DNA of 64,000 nucleotides from Entamoeba histolytica HM-1:IMSS (GCF_000208925.1 NW_001914861.1:1-64000), one strand, 5' to 3'. Counted from the stretch's first letter, positions 40,900 through 51,850 are shown. Translations and numbers: made by a program. The notes: generated by a model not told the origin, from the letters alone.

Positions 40900-41542
40900 C
40901 AATTTTATAAATAAATAAAACAAGAGAATAAGTTGTATAAGATATAAAAAGTATTATAAATGAAGTATGTTGAATAAATAATAAGATGTTATAAGAATAT
41001 TAAAGTGATAATAATTATTAGAAATTATGAATTAATAATTATATATAATTGTAAGTATCATATAGTATAATAGAAATGATAAAATGAATGAGAATTAACA
41101 AGAATTATAAATATAATAAAATAATAAATAATAAAATAACAAATAACAAATAATTATATTCTATAATATTGAATATATTCAAAATATAAATAAATAAGAA
41201 TAAATTGACTATTGAATAATAATTTAATATAATGGAAATAAAAATAATACCACACTCTTGATAAAATAAGTAGAAATAAAGAATTTAAAATCTATATATT
41301 CAATCAAATAATATTCATACCATTTATTAAATCATTTGAACAATATGATAAATATTAAAATTATGAAAATCAAATAATAAGACATAATAAATCAAATAGA
41401 ATACAATGATGAAAATTGATTAATAAGAAAAGAGATAAATTGAAATAATTACTGATTAGAATTATAAAATGTATTTATCATAAAAACAAAATGAAAAATA
41501 ATAAAACAAATTCTAAATATTTAAAAATAGATAATATAAAAT
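40900..41542. other. AT-rich region, possibly part of a repeat island
   Basis: No gene is seen. The sequence consists of ATAA- and AATAAT-like runs, with no tandem period that I can fix. Confidence 0.45.
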
Positions 41543-41546
41543 AAAA
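41543..41546 (-). terminator. Pol III-type T4 terminator
   Basis: Read on the minus strand, TTTT begins two bases after the discriminator base of the tRNA-like gene, where an RNA polymerase III terminator would lie. Confidence 0.5.
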
Positions 41547-41548
41547 GA

Positions 41549-41618
41549 TGCACTATCCAGGAATCGAACCTGGATATCCACATTGGAAGATGGATTTCTA
41601 CTACTAGACTCTTTGTGC
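41549..41618 (-). tRNA. tRNA-Gly(UCC)-like gene, degenerate
   Basis: A 70-base cloverleaf can be drawn on the minus strand. The acceptor stem pairs GCAC with GTGC but has A-A mismatches at pairs 5-68 and 7-66. The D arm has A at the position of the usual G18. The anticodon stem TCCAT pairs with GTGGA, leaving an 8-base loop CTTCCAAT around the anticodon TCC. The T arm CCAGG-TTCGATT-CCTGG is perfect and forms an intact B box. The closest type is glycine (UCC). The mismatches suggest a pseudogene or a diverged single copy; Entamoeba tRNAs normally lie in tandem arrays, which this one does not. Confidence 0.65.
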
Positions 41619-41639
41619 TTCCCATTATATTTTTTATTT

Positions 41640-43597
41640 CTTATTTTTTATTTATATTCTTATTTATTTTAATAACAAAAACATTCATAAATGCAAAATA
41701 TATTCCAAATTATTATGCTATTGTTAATAATAAAGTCTAATTATCCATAATTAACAAATGAAACAAAGTAATAAAATAGCAATCAAATGAAATGTATTAA
41801 ATTATTTATTCATTATGTATCTAATTTTATGTTATTTGATTTTCATATTTATTATTCTTAAAATTGAATATCTCTTTATTCATTTCTTTTCTTTATATTC
41901 CTTATTTCTTTCTTCTTCTTTTCTTTAATCATTGATTTAACTTTCTCCTTTTTTCTTTCAATATACTTCTTATTCTATATTATCTTTTTCTTTCTTTTTT
42001 ATTTACTCTTCTTATTCTCTTCTTTTTACTTCTTATTTTCTTTTCTTTTTCTTTCTTATTGTTATTTTATATTTCTTATTGTTATTGTCTTTGTTATTAT
42101 AGTTCCTTCTTATTTTTCTTATTCAATTTTCGTTTCATCTTTTTTTCAATTCATTTTCATTATATTTCTTTTATCATTCATATTGTTATTCAATTTATTG
42201 TTATTGTTACTCATTCTCTTCTTTGATGTTGAATTTCTATGTTTTTTGATTTTCTTTACATTACACATTGATATTAAAACCATTGCAACAATATTTATTA
42301 TATTCTACATTGAAAGTATCTTTCAATAAACAAATATAAAATAGATGATTAAATAATAATAGAATTTTAATTTATTCATTGATTAATTGTTATTATTTAC
42401 ATCACATCACATTAAATTGAGTCTTTTCTTTGTTTTATTTATTATTTAGATTTTATTCTTATTTTGTGAATAATGTAATGCATTTTATTTATTTTATTGT
42501 CTTTTAATATCTTTTCTTTCTTTTTCTTTCTTCTTTTTATCTTCTTCGATTTTTATTGTAATTTAATTAATATAATCCTTCTTTATTTTCTTATTTTATG
42601 AATGAATATTTCATTATTATTATATTATTATTTATAATTTCATTTATTATTAATATCATCATTTACATCTTTTTATTTTCTAATTATTATTCTTTCATAT
42701 TATTTTATTTCATTATTTCTATTATTATTTATTATATTTCTTATTAAATTAATTCATCATAATCAATTATTATTTGATATTTCATTATTTGATTTTGTAT
42801 TGATGTTTGTGTGTTGTTTCTGATTTTCATTATTCATTTCTCATTAATTTTCATTTAATAAAATAGAAGAATAAAAATAATGAAAGAAGATAAATAAAAT
42901 AAGAATAAAATAAGATAAAAACAATGATATTGTTATTATATTATTATGTTATTTTAGTTTTGATTTTATATTTATTATTTTATTTTTATCTTTTATAAAC
43001 ATCATTCATTTCTTCTTTTTGTCAATTCCTCTTTTCTAAACATCACTGAATTTATTCTATTTATTTCCATTTCATTCTATTTTCTTTATTTCTTGTTGTT
43101 ATTTTATTTAGTTCATCTTTTATCATTTGTCATTTCTTGTTTACTCATGTTTGTTGTATATTTTATTATTATTCTTTATTTTATGTTGTGTTATTCTTAT
43201 TTATCTTTCTTATTATGTTTTGATTATTATTGTTTAAATAGAAAATAAAATCAATTAATAAAGAATAAGAAATAACATAAATATGTTGATGTATTTTATC
43301 ATTTCTTTATTTGTTTCTTATTCTTATTTCTATTATCTTATTCATTTGATTCATAATGAATTAATTCAATGAAATAATACAAATAAATTGTTTATTCATT
43401 TCATCTTATTTCTATTTTATTCTTATTTCTTTTCTTATTTATTAAAAACACCCTCATTGGGTGTGAATATTTCATTAAATGAAATTAAATAAATCAACAT
43501 TGAATTATGTAAATTTTTATTTCACCATTTCATTCATTGGCAGATGAATGAAATGAACGTTCATATTCTTCATTGATTTGTTTTTATTCTTTTTTAG
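41640..43597. repeat. Low-complexity AT-rich region with old repeat sequence
   Basis: No gene can be supported. The plus strand from 41850 to 43450 is pyrimidine biased (CTT and TTTATT units). At 42263-42300 a 38-base segment is found in perfect reverse complement at 48369-48406, with weaker similarity continuing beyond, so at least part of this is a dispersed repeat. A short perfect hairpin lies at 43448-43464. Confidence 0.55.
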
Positions 43598-43623
43598 TTC
43601 ATTTTCAATTAATCAAGATTGAA

Positions 43624-44135
43624 TCATTTCATTTCAATTACTATGATTCGTTTTGGTGTGAAACATTCTGGAATTTGTTTTCCACAAAGTGCATTTGATA
43701 TTCCTTCATATTCAAAGCAATTTTGCTCACAATATGATTGTGTTTTATAATTTTCTTTATAAACAACAATGTCCCATCCATTTCCAAATGAAAATAAATA
43801 ATCATCTGTTTGATTATATATTTTAAACGCATATTCTGGTTCTTCATTATCAAATTTCATCATTCCTTCAATTCTTCCATTTGATTCTAATGAAAATACA
43901 AATGATTTTGAATCATTTATATATCATCATCGTCATCAATTTTACAATTAACATATCCTCCAAATTTATTTCCATCTTCATCTTCAATAATAATTATTAT
44001 ATGTTCTTTACTCATTAGTCTTGATTCAAACACCGATGTATTAACTTTCCAATCATCTTTATCTGAATCAAATATTTTATCTCCGACTCTTCTATTTGTC
44101 CATTCTTCTATTTGGTTAATAAACGCTGTTTCCAT
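43624..44135 (-). pseudogene. TLDc-like gene, copy 2, frameshifted
   Basis: This is the copy of the gene at 3751-4263 with 512 instead of 513 bases. The N-terminal part, 44135 down to about 43940, reads the same apart from one Leu to Ile change. Around 43918-43942 the sequence is replaced by a patch rich in CATCATCGTCATC units with a net loss of one base, so the frame runs into a short Asp-rich end (DDDDI) and stops after 72 residues. The downstream half remains open in the original frame (43624-43863, 79 residues) with changes near the SYCEQNC motif. It is a pseudogene unless the frameshift is an assembly error. Confidence 0.8.
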
Positions 44136-44357
44136 TTTATTTTAATTTGATGTTTATAAGTTCAAAATATTGATGTTTAAATAGTTAAATACACATTGCT
44201 AAATATCATTTATTTATTACTTTTATTATCGCTCTACTTTAAATAAACATCATTCATTTAGTTTCACAATAACAATAATTATATAATAATATTAATAATA
44301 TAATAATAAAATTATAATATTGTTATTTTTATATTGCTGTTTTTTATTTTTATCATC

Positions 44358-44813
44358 TCATCTGCAACAATGTTCCAATATAAAGACATCACTATGATAT
44401 TGAACAAACAAATAATGCCTAAAAGTGATGGATAATATCACAAAATATCAGATATATATGTATTAGATAAAAAGAATAAAACTAGTCTAATATTTGATAT
44501 GACTATTGTGGCTGATCACAATATTAATGATGAGCCTATTTGAAGGAAAGAAATAAGTACAATGAATTAAAGAATATGCCTAATGAAAATAGAAAAGTTA
44601 AAAGATGTCAAAATAATTCCAGTAGTAATCTCAATAAATGGAATAATAAATAAAGAAAGTAATAGATTAAATAAAGAATTAAAGAATGAGATTGACATCG
44701 AAAAAGAAGTAAAAAACCTTGTAATAAAAAACATGATGGATGTTATGGAATACTGCTTCTATCACAACCAAACATACTCTGTATATCTGATAGAAGAAGA
44801 TTCATTGATTTAA
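44358..44813 (+). mobile_element. LINE ORF2 3' relic, copy 2
   Basis: This is identical by eye to the relic at 4486-4941, including the same stops and the same Pro to Ser change in the PDX13D motif, so it was duplicated after it had decayed. The final frame 44583-44813 again gives the same 76 residues. Confidence 0.75.
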
Positions 44814-45077
44814 TTATTTTCAAATGAATAAAGAATAATAGAAATATCTCTGTTAATACTTAATTATTTGCTTTTTATTTTATTATTTTATCAAATCATA
44901 TAAATTTTGGTATTTTTAAAGATACTTTCAACTCTCAGTTTTGTGTTGAAACAAACCATAAACAATCTACTTAAATAAATAATTGTTTGATTTTTAGTAC
45001 AGAAATACTATGAACATTAAACAACCTATTTAAATAAAACAAATTTTAGAAATGTATGAGACTTAATCTACATTTAA

Positions 45078-46183
45078 TTAATAACCAAAATCTTGATAAG
45101 GGTCTTTTTTTCGACAACCCATTTTATTCATCCAAATTACTACTGGAATAACTAGAAATGGCAATAAAAGAATAAAAAAAAGCACAAATACAAAGATATA
45201 TCCGTATTTTTCTACAACAGAACATCCTTTAGTCCCTAAGAAATGATTATTATAGTTCAAAAGAAAGAAAAGCAGAATAACAAACTAGTAAAACAAAGTT
45301 CCACTGAATGATCATGTAAAAGAATTTCAAGTTTATCCATTCCGGTGTCGTTAAGTACCTCAAAAGTAATATTGTCACTAAGATATACCTTATTTCCTGG
45401 TGTGTTACTTATGAATGGGGCACATGACTCTTGGTAACAATCACTTTGAGAGCTGACTGAGTCTCCTTCAATAACTAATGTTACTGCCATTGAACTTATT
45501 TCAATAGCAGAGTTAGCATAAAGAACACTCCAACTTTGGTATTGATCGTAGTAAATTGTAAGGTGTGCATTTTCTATAATTAGAGATTTTGATATGTAAA
45601 TTATTGATTGACGAAGAAATAATTCTTGGTCAAGTACAGTGGTTATATCACTGAAGTGAATATCAGAATTGATGAAATTTAGTGTAATATTTCTATCAAT
45701 CGAGATAAAGTTAAGTTTAGAATTAATCACTGATAGACTCGACGATATTGATTGGTTAAAACTTTTTACTTTTTTAATAATGACCATCTCATTAATATCA
45801 AAAAACTGAACATCACCTTCTGGTTGATTGATAACTAAATCACTAATTGATACAAAAGAATTACTTTCTGTTGTAATTCTAACATACCCTACATTCATTG
45901 TATAAATATTTGAAGACAATATAAAACGAAGGATAGGAAGTTGAGAACATGCAGGATTTATTGGAGTGATAAACATTAAAGAATTTGTAGTAATGTTATA
46001 TAGCTCTATGCCACAAGCCAATGGAGTTAAATCAATAGTACAATTATTTCCATTACAAGGGCAATTATTTTGAATAAATGTATGAGGATTAAGAAAGTCA
46101 ATTTTTCCGACACCTTCTATTGGTCTCATTTTACATATTTCAGATAAAGCAAGAGGAGAATATAGAAGAAGAATAAGAAACAT
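45078..46183 (-). CDS. Type I membrane protein of unknown function, two exons
   Basis: Exons are 45286-46183 and 45078-45235, with a 50-base intron (GTTTGT to TTAG); the join is in frame and gives 351 residues. A signal peptide (FLILLLYSPLALS) is followed by a Cys-containing N-terminal part (NNCPCNGNNC) and a beta-rich ectodomain with Asn-rich strands and several glycosylation sequons. Exon 2 supplies one membrane helix, YIFVFVLFFILLLPFLVIPV, and a short basic tail MGCRKKDPYQDFGY. Phe-Gly-Tyr or Tyr-x-x-Phe at the end could be a sorting signal. It belongs to the large set of Entamoeba surface proteins without a known family. Confidence 0.75.
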
Positions 46184-46271
46184 AAAGACTATTAAAGACT
46201 GGTAGAAATATAGTGAAATAGTTCTTTTTAGTATTATTATTTATAAAAAACTAAACTATTCATTCTTAGAA

Positions 46272-46279
46272 AATGAACT
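46272..46279 (+). promoter_or_regulatory. GAAC element between divergent genes
   Basis: AATGAACT matches the Entamoeba GAAC consensus exactly. It lies 37 bases before the ATG of the WBP4-like gene, inside the 132-base gap that separates it from the divergent membrane protein gene. Confidence 0.6.
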
Positions 46280-46315
46280 ACTTTTTTTATTTTATATCTC
46301 AACTTATTCACAGCT

Positions 46316-46909
46316 ATGTCTCGTTCCAACCAAGACATGTATTGGTGCCAATTTTGCAAGAAATTTATTCAAAATAAAGATGTTGTTTGATACTTATTTT
46401 ATTTTGTTGTTTGAACATCTGACGAGTTAAAAAAAATAATTATTTAGACAAGACAACAACATGAATCAAGTTTTAGTCATAAATCAAACATGCAAAAATA
46501 CCTAGAAAATGAAAAACGTAAAGAATCTAAACAACAACAACAAGAATTAAACACATTAAATTTAATTAAGTCAATGGAAGAAAATGCAATTAAACAAGTA
46601 GAACAAGATATTTCTCATAATGCTATAAGAGAAACTGTTATTCAAAAAGATGAAAAACTTAGAGAAGACTTAAAAGAAATTAAACAAAAAAGGAAAGAAG
46701 CACAAGAAGAAGAGAAAGCATCTCGTTCATATTTATTTATCTATGAAAATGGAAAATTAAAAAACCCTATGAAAACACAAGTTCAATCCAAGAACCAAGA
46801 AACACAAGTATTAGAAAAAGAATTAAGTAATGAAGGAAATGAAGGAGATTGGTATTTTAGTGATAATAAAGATCTACCTTTTGATAGTAATGAGTGGGAG
46901 TTTATTTAA
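46316..46909 (+). CDS. WBP4-like U1-type zinc finger protein, two exons
   Basis: Exons are 46316-46384 and 46448-46909, joined in phase 0 across a 63-base intron that opens GTTTGA and ends TTAG (176 residues). The N-terminus is a U1/matrin-type zinc finger split by the intron: YWCQFCKKFIQNKD, then HESSFSHKSNM. This is the arrangement of WBP4 (FBP21), a spliceosomal B-complex protein. The rest is a long charged helix and a motif RSYLFIYENG, and the acidic end FDSNEWEFI. No WW domain is present. A spliceosomal role is inferred. Confidence 0.8.
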
Positions 46910-47000
46910 TTAAATATTTCTATCTTTAAACAAAATATAAAAAAATCTAAATTAATATTTGAAAAACCATTAAATTATGTTGATTCTTAAAAAGAACATT

Positions 47001-48191
47001 TTATCTCTTCTTTCCCAATCCAGAGGTATTAGCTCTGAAGAACATAATATCACCATCACAGACTTGATAATTTCTTCCTTCTTGTCTATATTTTCCTTGT
47101 AATTTAACTTCTTGTTCACTTCCATATTGTTTAAAATCATCAAATGTCATAACTTCAGCACAAACAAATCCTTTCTCAAAATCACTATGAATAGTTCCAG
47201 CTGCTTGTGGTGCTTTAGTACCTTTTCTAACAGTCCAACACTTAACTTCATCATGACCAGCAGTGAAGAAGTGAATCAAATTTAATGTAGTATAACCAGT
47301 GTTAACAATCTTAGCTAATGCTCCAGCAGCAAGAATTTCTGGTTCAGAAGATTGGTTAGCTGTTTTAGCAAGTGCAGCATCAATTTCTTTAGCAACTATA
47401 GCTCCAGAGTATGGAATAATTGGATCCGTTGGGAAGGGTTTACATTTTTCTTCAATCCAATTCTTAATTTTCATTAAATACTTATTTCTCTTTCTTAAGA
47501 AGTCATTCTCTGACATATTAACTAAGTATATCATTGGTTTAGCAGTAAGTGGAAGAACATTATTAATAAAACCTGCTTCTTCATCTGTCCATTCGTTAAA
47601 CCTAATTGGTCTTTTTTGTTTAACCATGTCAAGACATTTATTTAAACATGCTATTTCTTCAATAACAACTTTATCTTTCTTATGAACGTTTTGCTTAGTA
47701 AGAGTTTCAACCTTTGCTGAAATAATTTCTTCATCTTTTAAGCATAATTCATTTAAAATAATTTCCATATCTCTAACTGGATTAATGTCTCCTTCTACAT
47801 GAACAATGTCTTCATCTTCAAATACTCTAACTACTTGATAAATACCATCAACACCACTGATATGTGAAAGGAATGCATTTCCAAGTCCTTCACCAGCAGC
47901 AGCACCTTTAACAAGACCTGCAATATCAGTGACTTGTAAAGATGCAGCTACTTTACTAGCTGGTTTATAATGTTCACATAAATAATCAAAACGTTCATCA
48001 GGAACAGCAACACGAGCTTGGTTTGGATCAATAGTACAGAATGGATAGTTTTGGGCTTGGACTTGACATTTTGTTAACGCATTGAATAAAGTAGATTTTC
48101 CAACATTTGGAAGTCCAACAATACCCATTCGAAGATGATTAGTAAGTCTACCAAGAATTACTCTTTCTTTTGGCTCTTGCTTCTTTGACAT
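47001..48191 (-). CDS. OLA1: Obg-like ATPase 1 (YchF family)
   Basis: This 396-residue protein is OLA1/YchF. The P-loop is GLPNVGKST, switch II lies in DIAGLVKGAAAGEGLGN, and NMSE replaces the NKxD motif of GTPases, which explains ATP preference in this family. A coiled-coil insert lies at about 130-230. The TGS domain (about 305-390) is present, with LIHFFTAGHDEVKCWTVRKG and GTIHSDFEKGF. OLA1 binds ribosomes and acts in translation and stress control. Length matches the family. Confidence 0.97.
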   Translation of the reverse strand: MSKKQEPKERVILGRLTNHLRMGIVGLPNVGKSTLFNALTKCQVQAQNYPFCTIDPNQARVAVPDERFDYLCEHYKPASKVAASLQVTDIAGLVKGAAAGEGLGNAFLSHISGVDGIYQVVRVFEDEDIVHVEGDINPVRDMEIILNELCLKDEEIISAKVETLTKQNVHKKDKVVIEEIACLNKCLDMVKQKRPIRFNEWTDEEAGFINNVLPLTAKPMIYLVNMSENDFLRKRNKYLMKIKNWIEEKCKPFPTDPIIPYSGAIVAKEIDAALAKTANQSSEPEILAAGALAKIVNTGYTTLNLIHFFTAGHDEVKCWTVRKGTKAPQAAGTIHSDFEKGFVCAEVMTFDDFKQYGSEQEVKLQGKYRQEGRNYQVCDGDIMFFRANTSGLGKKR

Positions 48192-49625
48192 GAAAAAAAA
48201 TTAAAGAATAAAAAGATCAATTATTATTTTAAATAGTATCTTTGAAGGTTTGTTGGAAAAACGTTTTGCCACATGTCGAAACCCTGAGACTTATTTTTTA
48301 AAATATTTCTTATTAAATTTTATATTTCTTCCTTTTTTCAAAAATATTCAATGACACAATCCATAACATAATAAATATTGTTGCAATGGTTTTAATATCA
48401 ATGTGTATTGTAAAAACAAACAAAATATAGAAATTTAACATCATATAAAAGAATGAATAAAAATATCAATAAATGGCAATGAAACAATAATAAAAGTAAA
48501 TGAAATATCAATGAAAAAGGTTTTAGAAGAAGAAAAACACAAATAAAAACAAATAAGAAACAAGGTAAATTCAATAATAATAAAGATTACACCTATAATA
48601 AATATAAATGAATAACAATAAATGATATACAAAGAATAATAAAAAGAATAACAAGTGAATGGAATAAAGGAGAATATTCAGAAATACTCAAAAAGTAAGA
48701 AGATAAAAGAAAAATATATTATGATATTCTTTAAGAAATATATTCAATAAAAAAGAAAAAGATAATTGAAAAAACTAAAGAAGAAATTAAAGAAAAAGAC
48801 AAAAGACATTGAAGAAAAAGACATTAAAACAAATGAAGAAGAAATTAAAAACAAAAACACAAATAAAGAAATGAATGAAAGATGTAAAATTGCAATAATA
48901 ATAAATAACAAACAAAGTACAATGATAATCAGACAAGAAATACAACAAAATAAAGAAATAGAATTTTAATTGAATTGATGTATTGTTTTGCAATTAATTG
49001 GTTGAATAAGAAATTATATAAGAAATTAAGAAATGAAGAAATAGAAAATATAATAAAAGTAACAAATATCAATGTAAATAATGAAAATGAATATATTAAA
49101 TATATTAAAATATCACATAAAATAAAAGAAAATACTAAACAATACATTAAAGTGAAAATGAATGATATAATAGAATGAAGAGTAGAGTGTAATTCAATAA
49201 TAAAAAACATCATATTAAAGAATAACTCTACAGAAATTGATGAAGAATATCTTAACACTCTCATCAATAAAATAAAAGAAATGAAAATAAAACAAAATAT
49301 TATGGATTTAATGCAGAGAATGTGTTATATTTAATTACCTTAATTCACTATTCATTAAAAATTTTATTACTAGTTAAATAAAGTGGTAGTCATTTAGTTT
49401 AGAGGAGTTAACCATAGTAATATAAAAGTGGGATTTCAATAAATGAAAATGGCAGGTAAAGTATTATTTTGGAATTATGCAATGAAATAAAGCCAAGAAT
49501 TTAATAAAAGAACCTTTTAAAGAAATTAAAACAAAAATGAAATGGTTTAAGAGTTAAATATTTAAATAACAAAACTGTTAAAATAAAAAAATATAACAAA
49601 AATTTGACTTCAGAACGATATAATT
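48192..49625. repeat. AT-rich region with dispersed repeat sequence
   Basis: No functional gene is visible. The stretch 48369-48406 is a perfect reverse complement of 42263-42300. Between about 48760 and 49335 frames on the plus strand read as Lys/Glu/Asn-rich helical protein with many stops, for example IDEEYLNTLINKIKEM near 49240-49290, followed by a stop. This looks like the remains of a coding repeat such as an old LINE ORF1 or an Entamoeba ERE-type element, but I could not match it. Confidence 0.5.
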
Positions 49626-51179
49626 TTATGCAAGCTTTCTCACATCAGCAATTAATTGTGCAAAATCTGTATTTTCACATGCAATTTTCATAAATGGATG
49701 TTGGAGTAATTCTTCAGAATCAGCCCTATTATCAGGAATAGTTTCCAAACAACGAGCAACGAATCCATTCATATCCCTACTCCATTTTTCTGCATTTTTC
49801 AAAGGAGGAATTCCTTTAGTTGTAATTAAGAATAAAGCACGTAATGGTGGGAATTCCATATAGGGAGGATCTCCTTCTGCCATTTCCATTACCATAATTC
49901 CTAATGACCAAATATCAATTTTTACACCATAGTCATGACCACGAATTAATTCGGGTGCCATCCAATAAGGAGTACCAACTACTGTATTTCTATTTTTTTG
50001 TTTTTGATTTAATTGAGCTGCATAACCAAAATCAGCCAGTTTAACATGTCCATCATTAGTAAGTAACATATTATCTGATTTAATATCTCTATGAATACAA
50101 TGTAGTCCATGAATGAAATTTAATGCTCTTAATGTTTCACGACAGACATAAGCAATTTGTGGTTCAGTCATTTCAATAATATCATGGTTTTCTAATATAT
50201 CAGTGAGACATCCTCCATCCATATATTCCATTGACATCCACATAAGTTTTTTAGCTGGTAAATAGAATGCCTCATAGAATGTAACAACGTTATCATGTTT
50301 ACATCCTTTCATTAAACTAATTTCAGTTGCAATTAATTTTTCATTATCATTGTTTACTTCCATTTGTTTCAAAGCAACAACAATTCCATCAGCTTTTCTT
50401 TTTGCAGAAAAAACTTCTCCTGAAGCACCTTCTCCAATTTTTTCAAAATCAGAATAAAACTCTCTTGGATCTTGTTCAATTGTAACATCTTTTAATTGAA
50501 CTTTTTCAACATCTTCTGGTAATGGCTCTACAACAGCCTTAGATTGTTTAGGTTGAGAAATAGGAGCAGGAACAGAAGGAAGATTAGTTTTATCTCCTTG
50601 TCGTTGAATTTGGAAATTTAATACATCATCAACAACATCTTTATTCTTTTTATATTCATCAGTAGTAATACCTCCTTCATTAAGGAATCTTTCCCATTCA
50701 GGTGGAAGTCCAATATATCCAAGATTAGGGTCAAAATCTACATGTACTACTTGTGTCATTCCAGATGGTCTAGTAAGACCAGCATCAATAGTATTATTAA
50801 TAGCAGTAACCCATCTTTCTGCTTGATCTTTACATGGGGCATTAAAAATAAATTGTTTTCCTAATTTCTTTGAGTCTAATTTTAAATAACTATCTCCCAT
50901 TGAAGCAACTAAAGAAACAACAGTTCTTTGAAGTGGGATTGTTAATATGGGAGTATTCTTAGTTGGACTATCAAACACATATACATCAGTCTTTGTCAAA
51001 CGTACCCATTTACGTTTCCATGACTTCATGATTCCAGATTGTTTCGAGAGATATCCCTCAAACACTGGATTATTCCAGTTCTAAAAAGTGAACAATTTTC
51101 TTTTTTATTTTTACAATAACCTCACAAAAGTAATACTCCTTAAAATATTAGTATAAAGTAAAAAACATACCGTTGACAT
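49626..51179 (-). CDS. p21-activated kinase (PAK) with PH domain, two exons
   Basis: Exon 1 (51171-51179) encodes only MST. A 90-base intron (GTATGT to TTTTTAG) follows, and exon 2 (49626-51080) completes 487 residues. A PH domain (about 8-100) begins FEGYLSKQSGIMKSWKRKWV. A degenerate CRIB/PBD follows: GMTQVVHVDFDPNLGYIGLP. A linker with Pro-rich SVPAPISQP precedes the kinase domain (about 215-480) with GEGASGEVFSAK, HRDIKSDN, LADFGYAA and GTPYWMAPELI, as in STE20/PAK kinases. PH-PAK proteins in Entamoeba act under Rac in motility and phagocytosis. Family certain. Confidence 0.93.
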
Positions 51180-51706
51180 TATCTGAATTTAAAAGTTCTT
51201 AGTTTTTTCATCCCCTCCTTTTTTTTATTTCATTGGTTTTGTTAAAAAAATAATAAAAATTTTCGTTTCAAGTTCAACTTTTAATTTTTATACCATTTTT
51301 ACTCTTTTATTTTTATTTTATTTCTTGTTTCCACGTCTTCATCTATTTAATTCATAGATATATATTTATGTGTCAGTTATTCTTTTTTGACTTTTTATTT
51401 TTATTTTTTTCTTTTAAGATTATATCTTTTTCCATTTCAATTCCTTAAAATATTACTATTTATATAATATTTTCCTATCACAAGTCATCATCAAAATAGC
51501 TTGAATAACAATAAAAATAGAAGTAGAAATAAATATTTAAATAATAACATATTTAATTAATAATCTCACAACATTAAAAAAAAAGAATTAAATCTAAATC
51601 TTTTTTAATACTTTTTCTTTTTTTTGTCTTTTCTTCTAATAACGTTTTTTTTTGTTTTTAGTTTAACACCAACTAATAAATCCTTGAAATAATATTAATT
51701 TCATAA
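51180..51706. other. AT-rich intergenic region
   Basis: No gene is visible in this stretch, which lies upstream of the PAK gene on the minus strand. Confidence 0.5.
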
Positions 51707-51850
51707 CTAAATTTTATTGCATCTAGAAAATGCTTCCATTGTTTTTGAAAAGATTTCAAAGTAATAAACTTTAACTTTCATTTCATCAACAACTTTTTGA
51801 ACTTCTTCATAGGTAATAACAGAAATACAATCTAAATAAATACTAAAAAA
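51707..51850 (-). pseudogene. Rho-family GTPase C-terminal relic
   Basis: On the minus strand a frame encodes SVITYEEVQKVVDEMK, then VYYFEIFSKTMEAFSR and a stop. This matches the end of Rho/Rac GTPases, where a Tyr-Glu-Glu-x-x-lys helix is followed by the G5 strand YFExSAKT. The G1-G4 motifs are not found in the 700 bases upstream, and the usual C-terminal helix and CAAX are missing. It is a truncated gene remnant. Confidence 0.5.

Larger units (their letters stand above)
43598..44877. repeat. Duplicated TLDc/LINE module, copy 2
   Basis: This is the second copy of the segment at 3725-5005, in the same orientation. Apart from one base near the left edge, all differences that I see lie in the TLDc gene; the following 740 bases (promoter and LINE relic) look identical to copy 1. 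Confidence 0.9.

Noticed and set aside
41000..43500. Possible CRISPR-like or tandem repeat array
   Set aside because: The repeated short ATAA/CTT units have no regular period or conserved repeat unit; this is low-complexity eukaryotic DNA.
47299..47685. A 128-residue open frame opposite OLA1
   Set aside because: It is a shadow of the OLA1 coding sequence.
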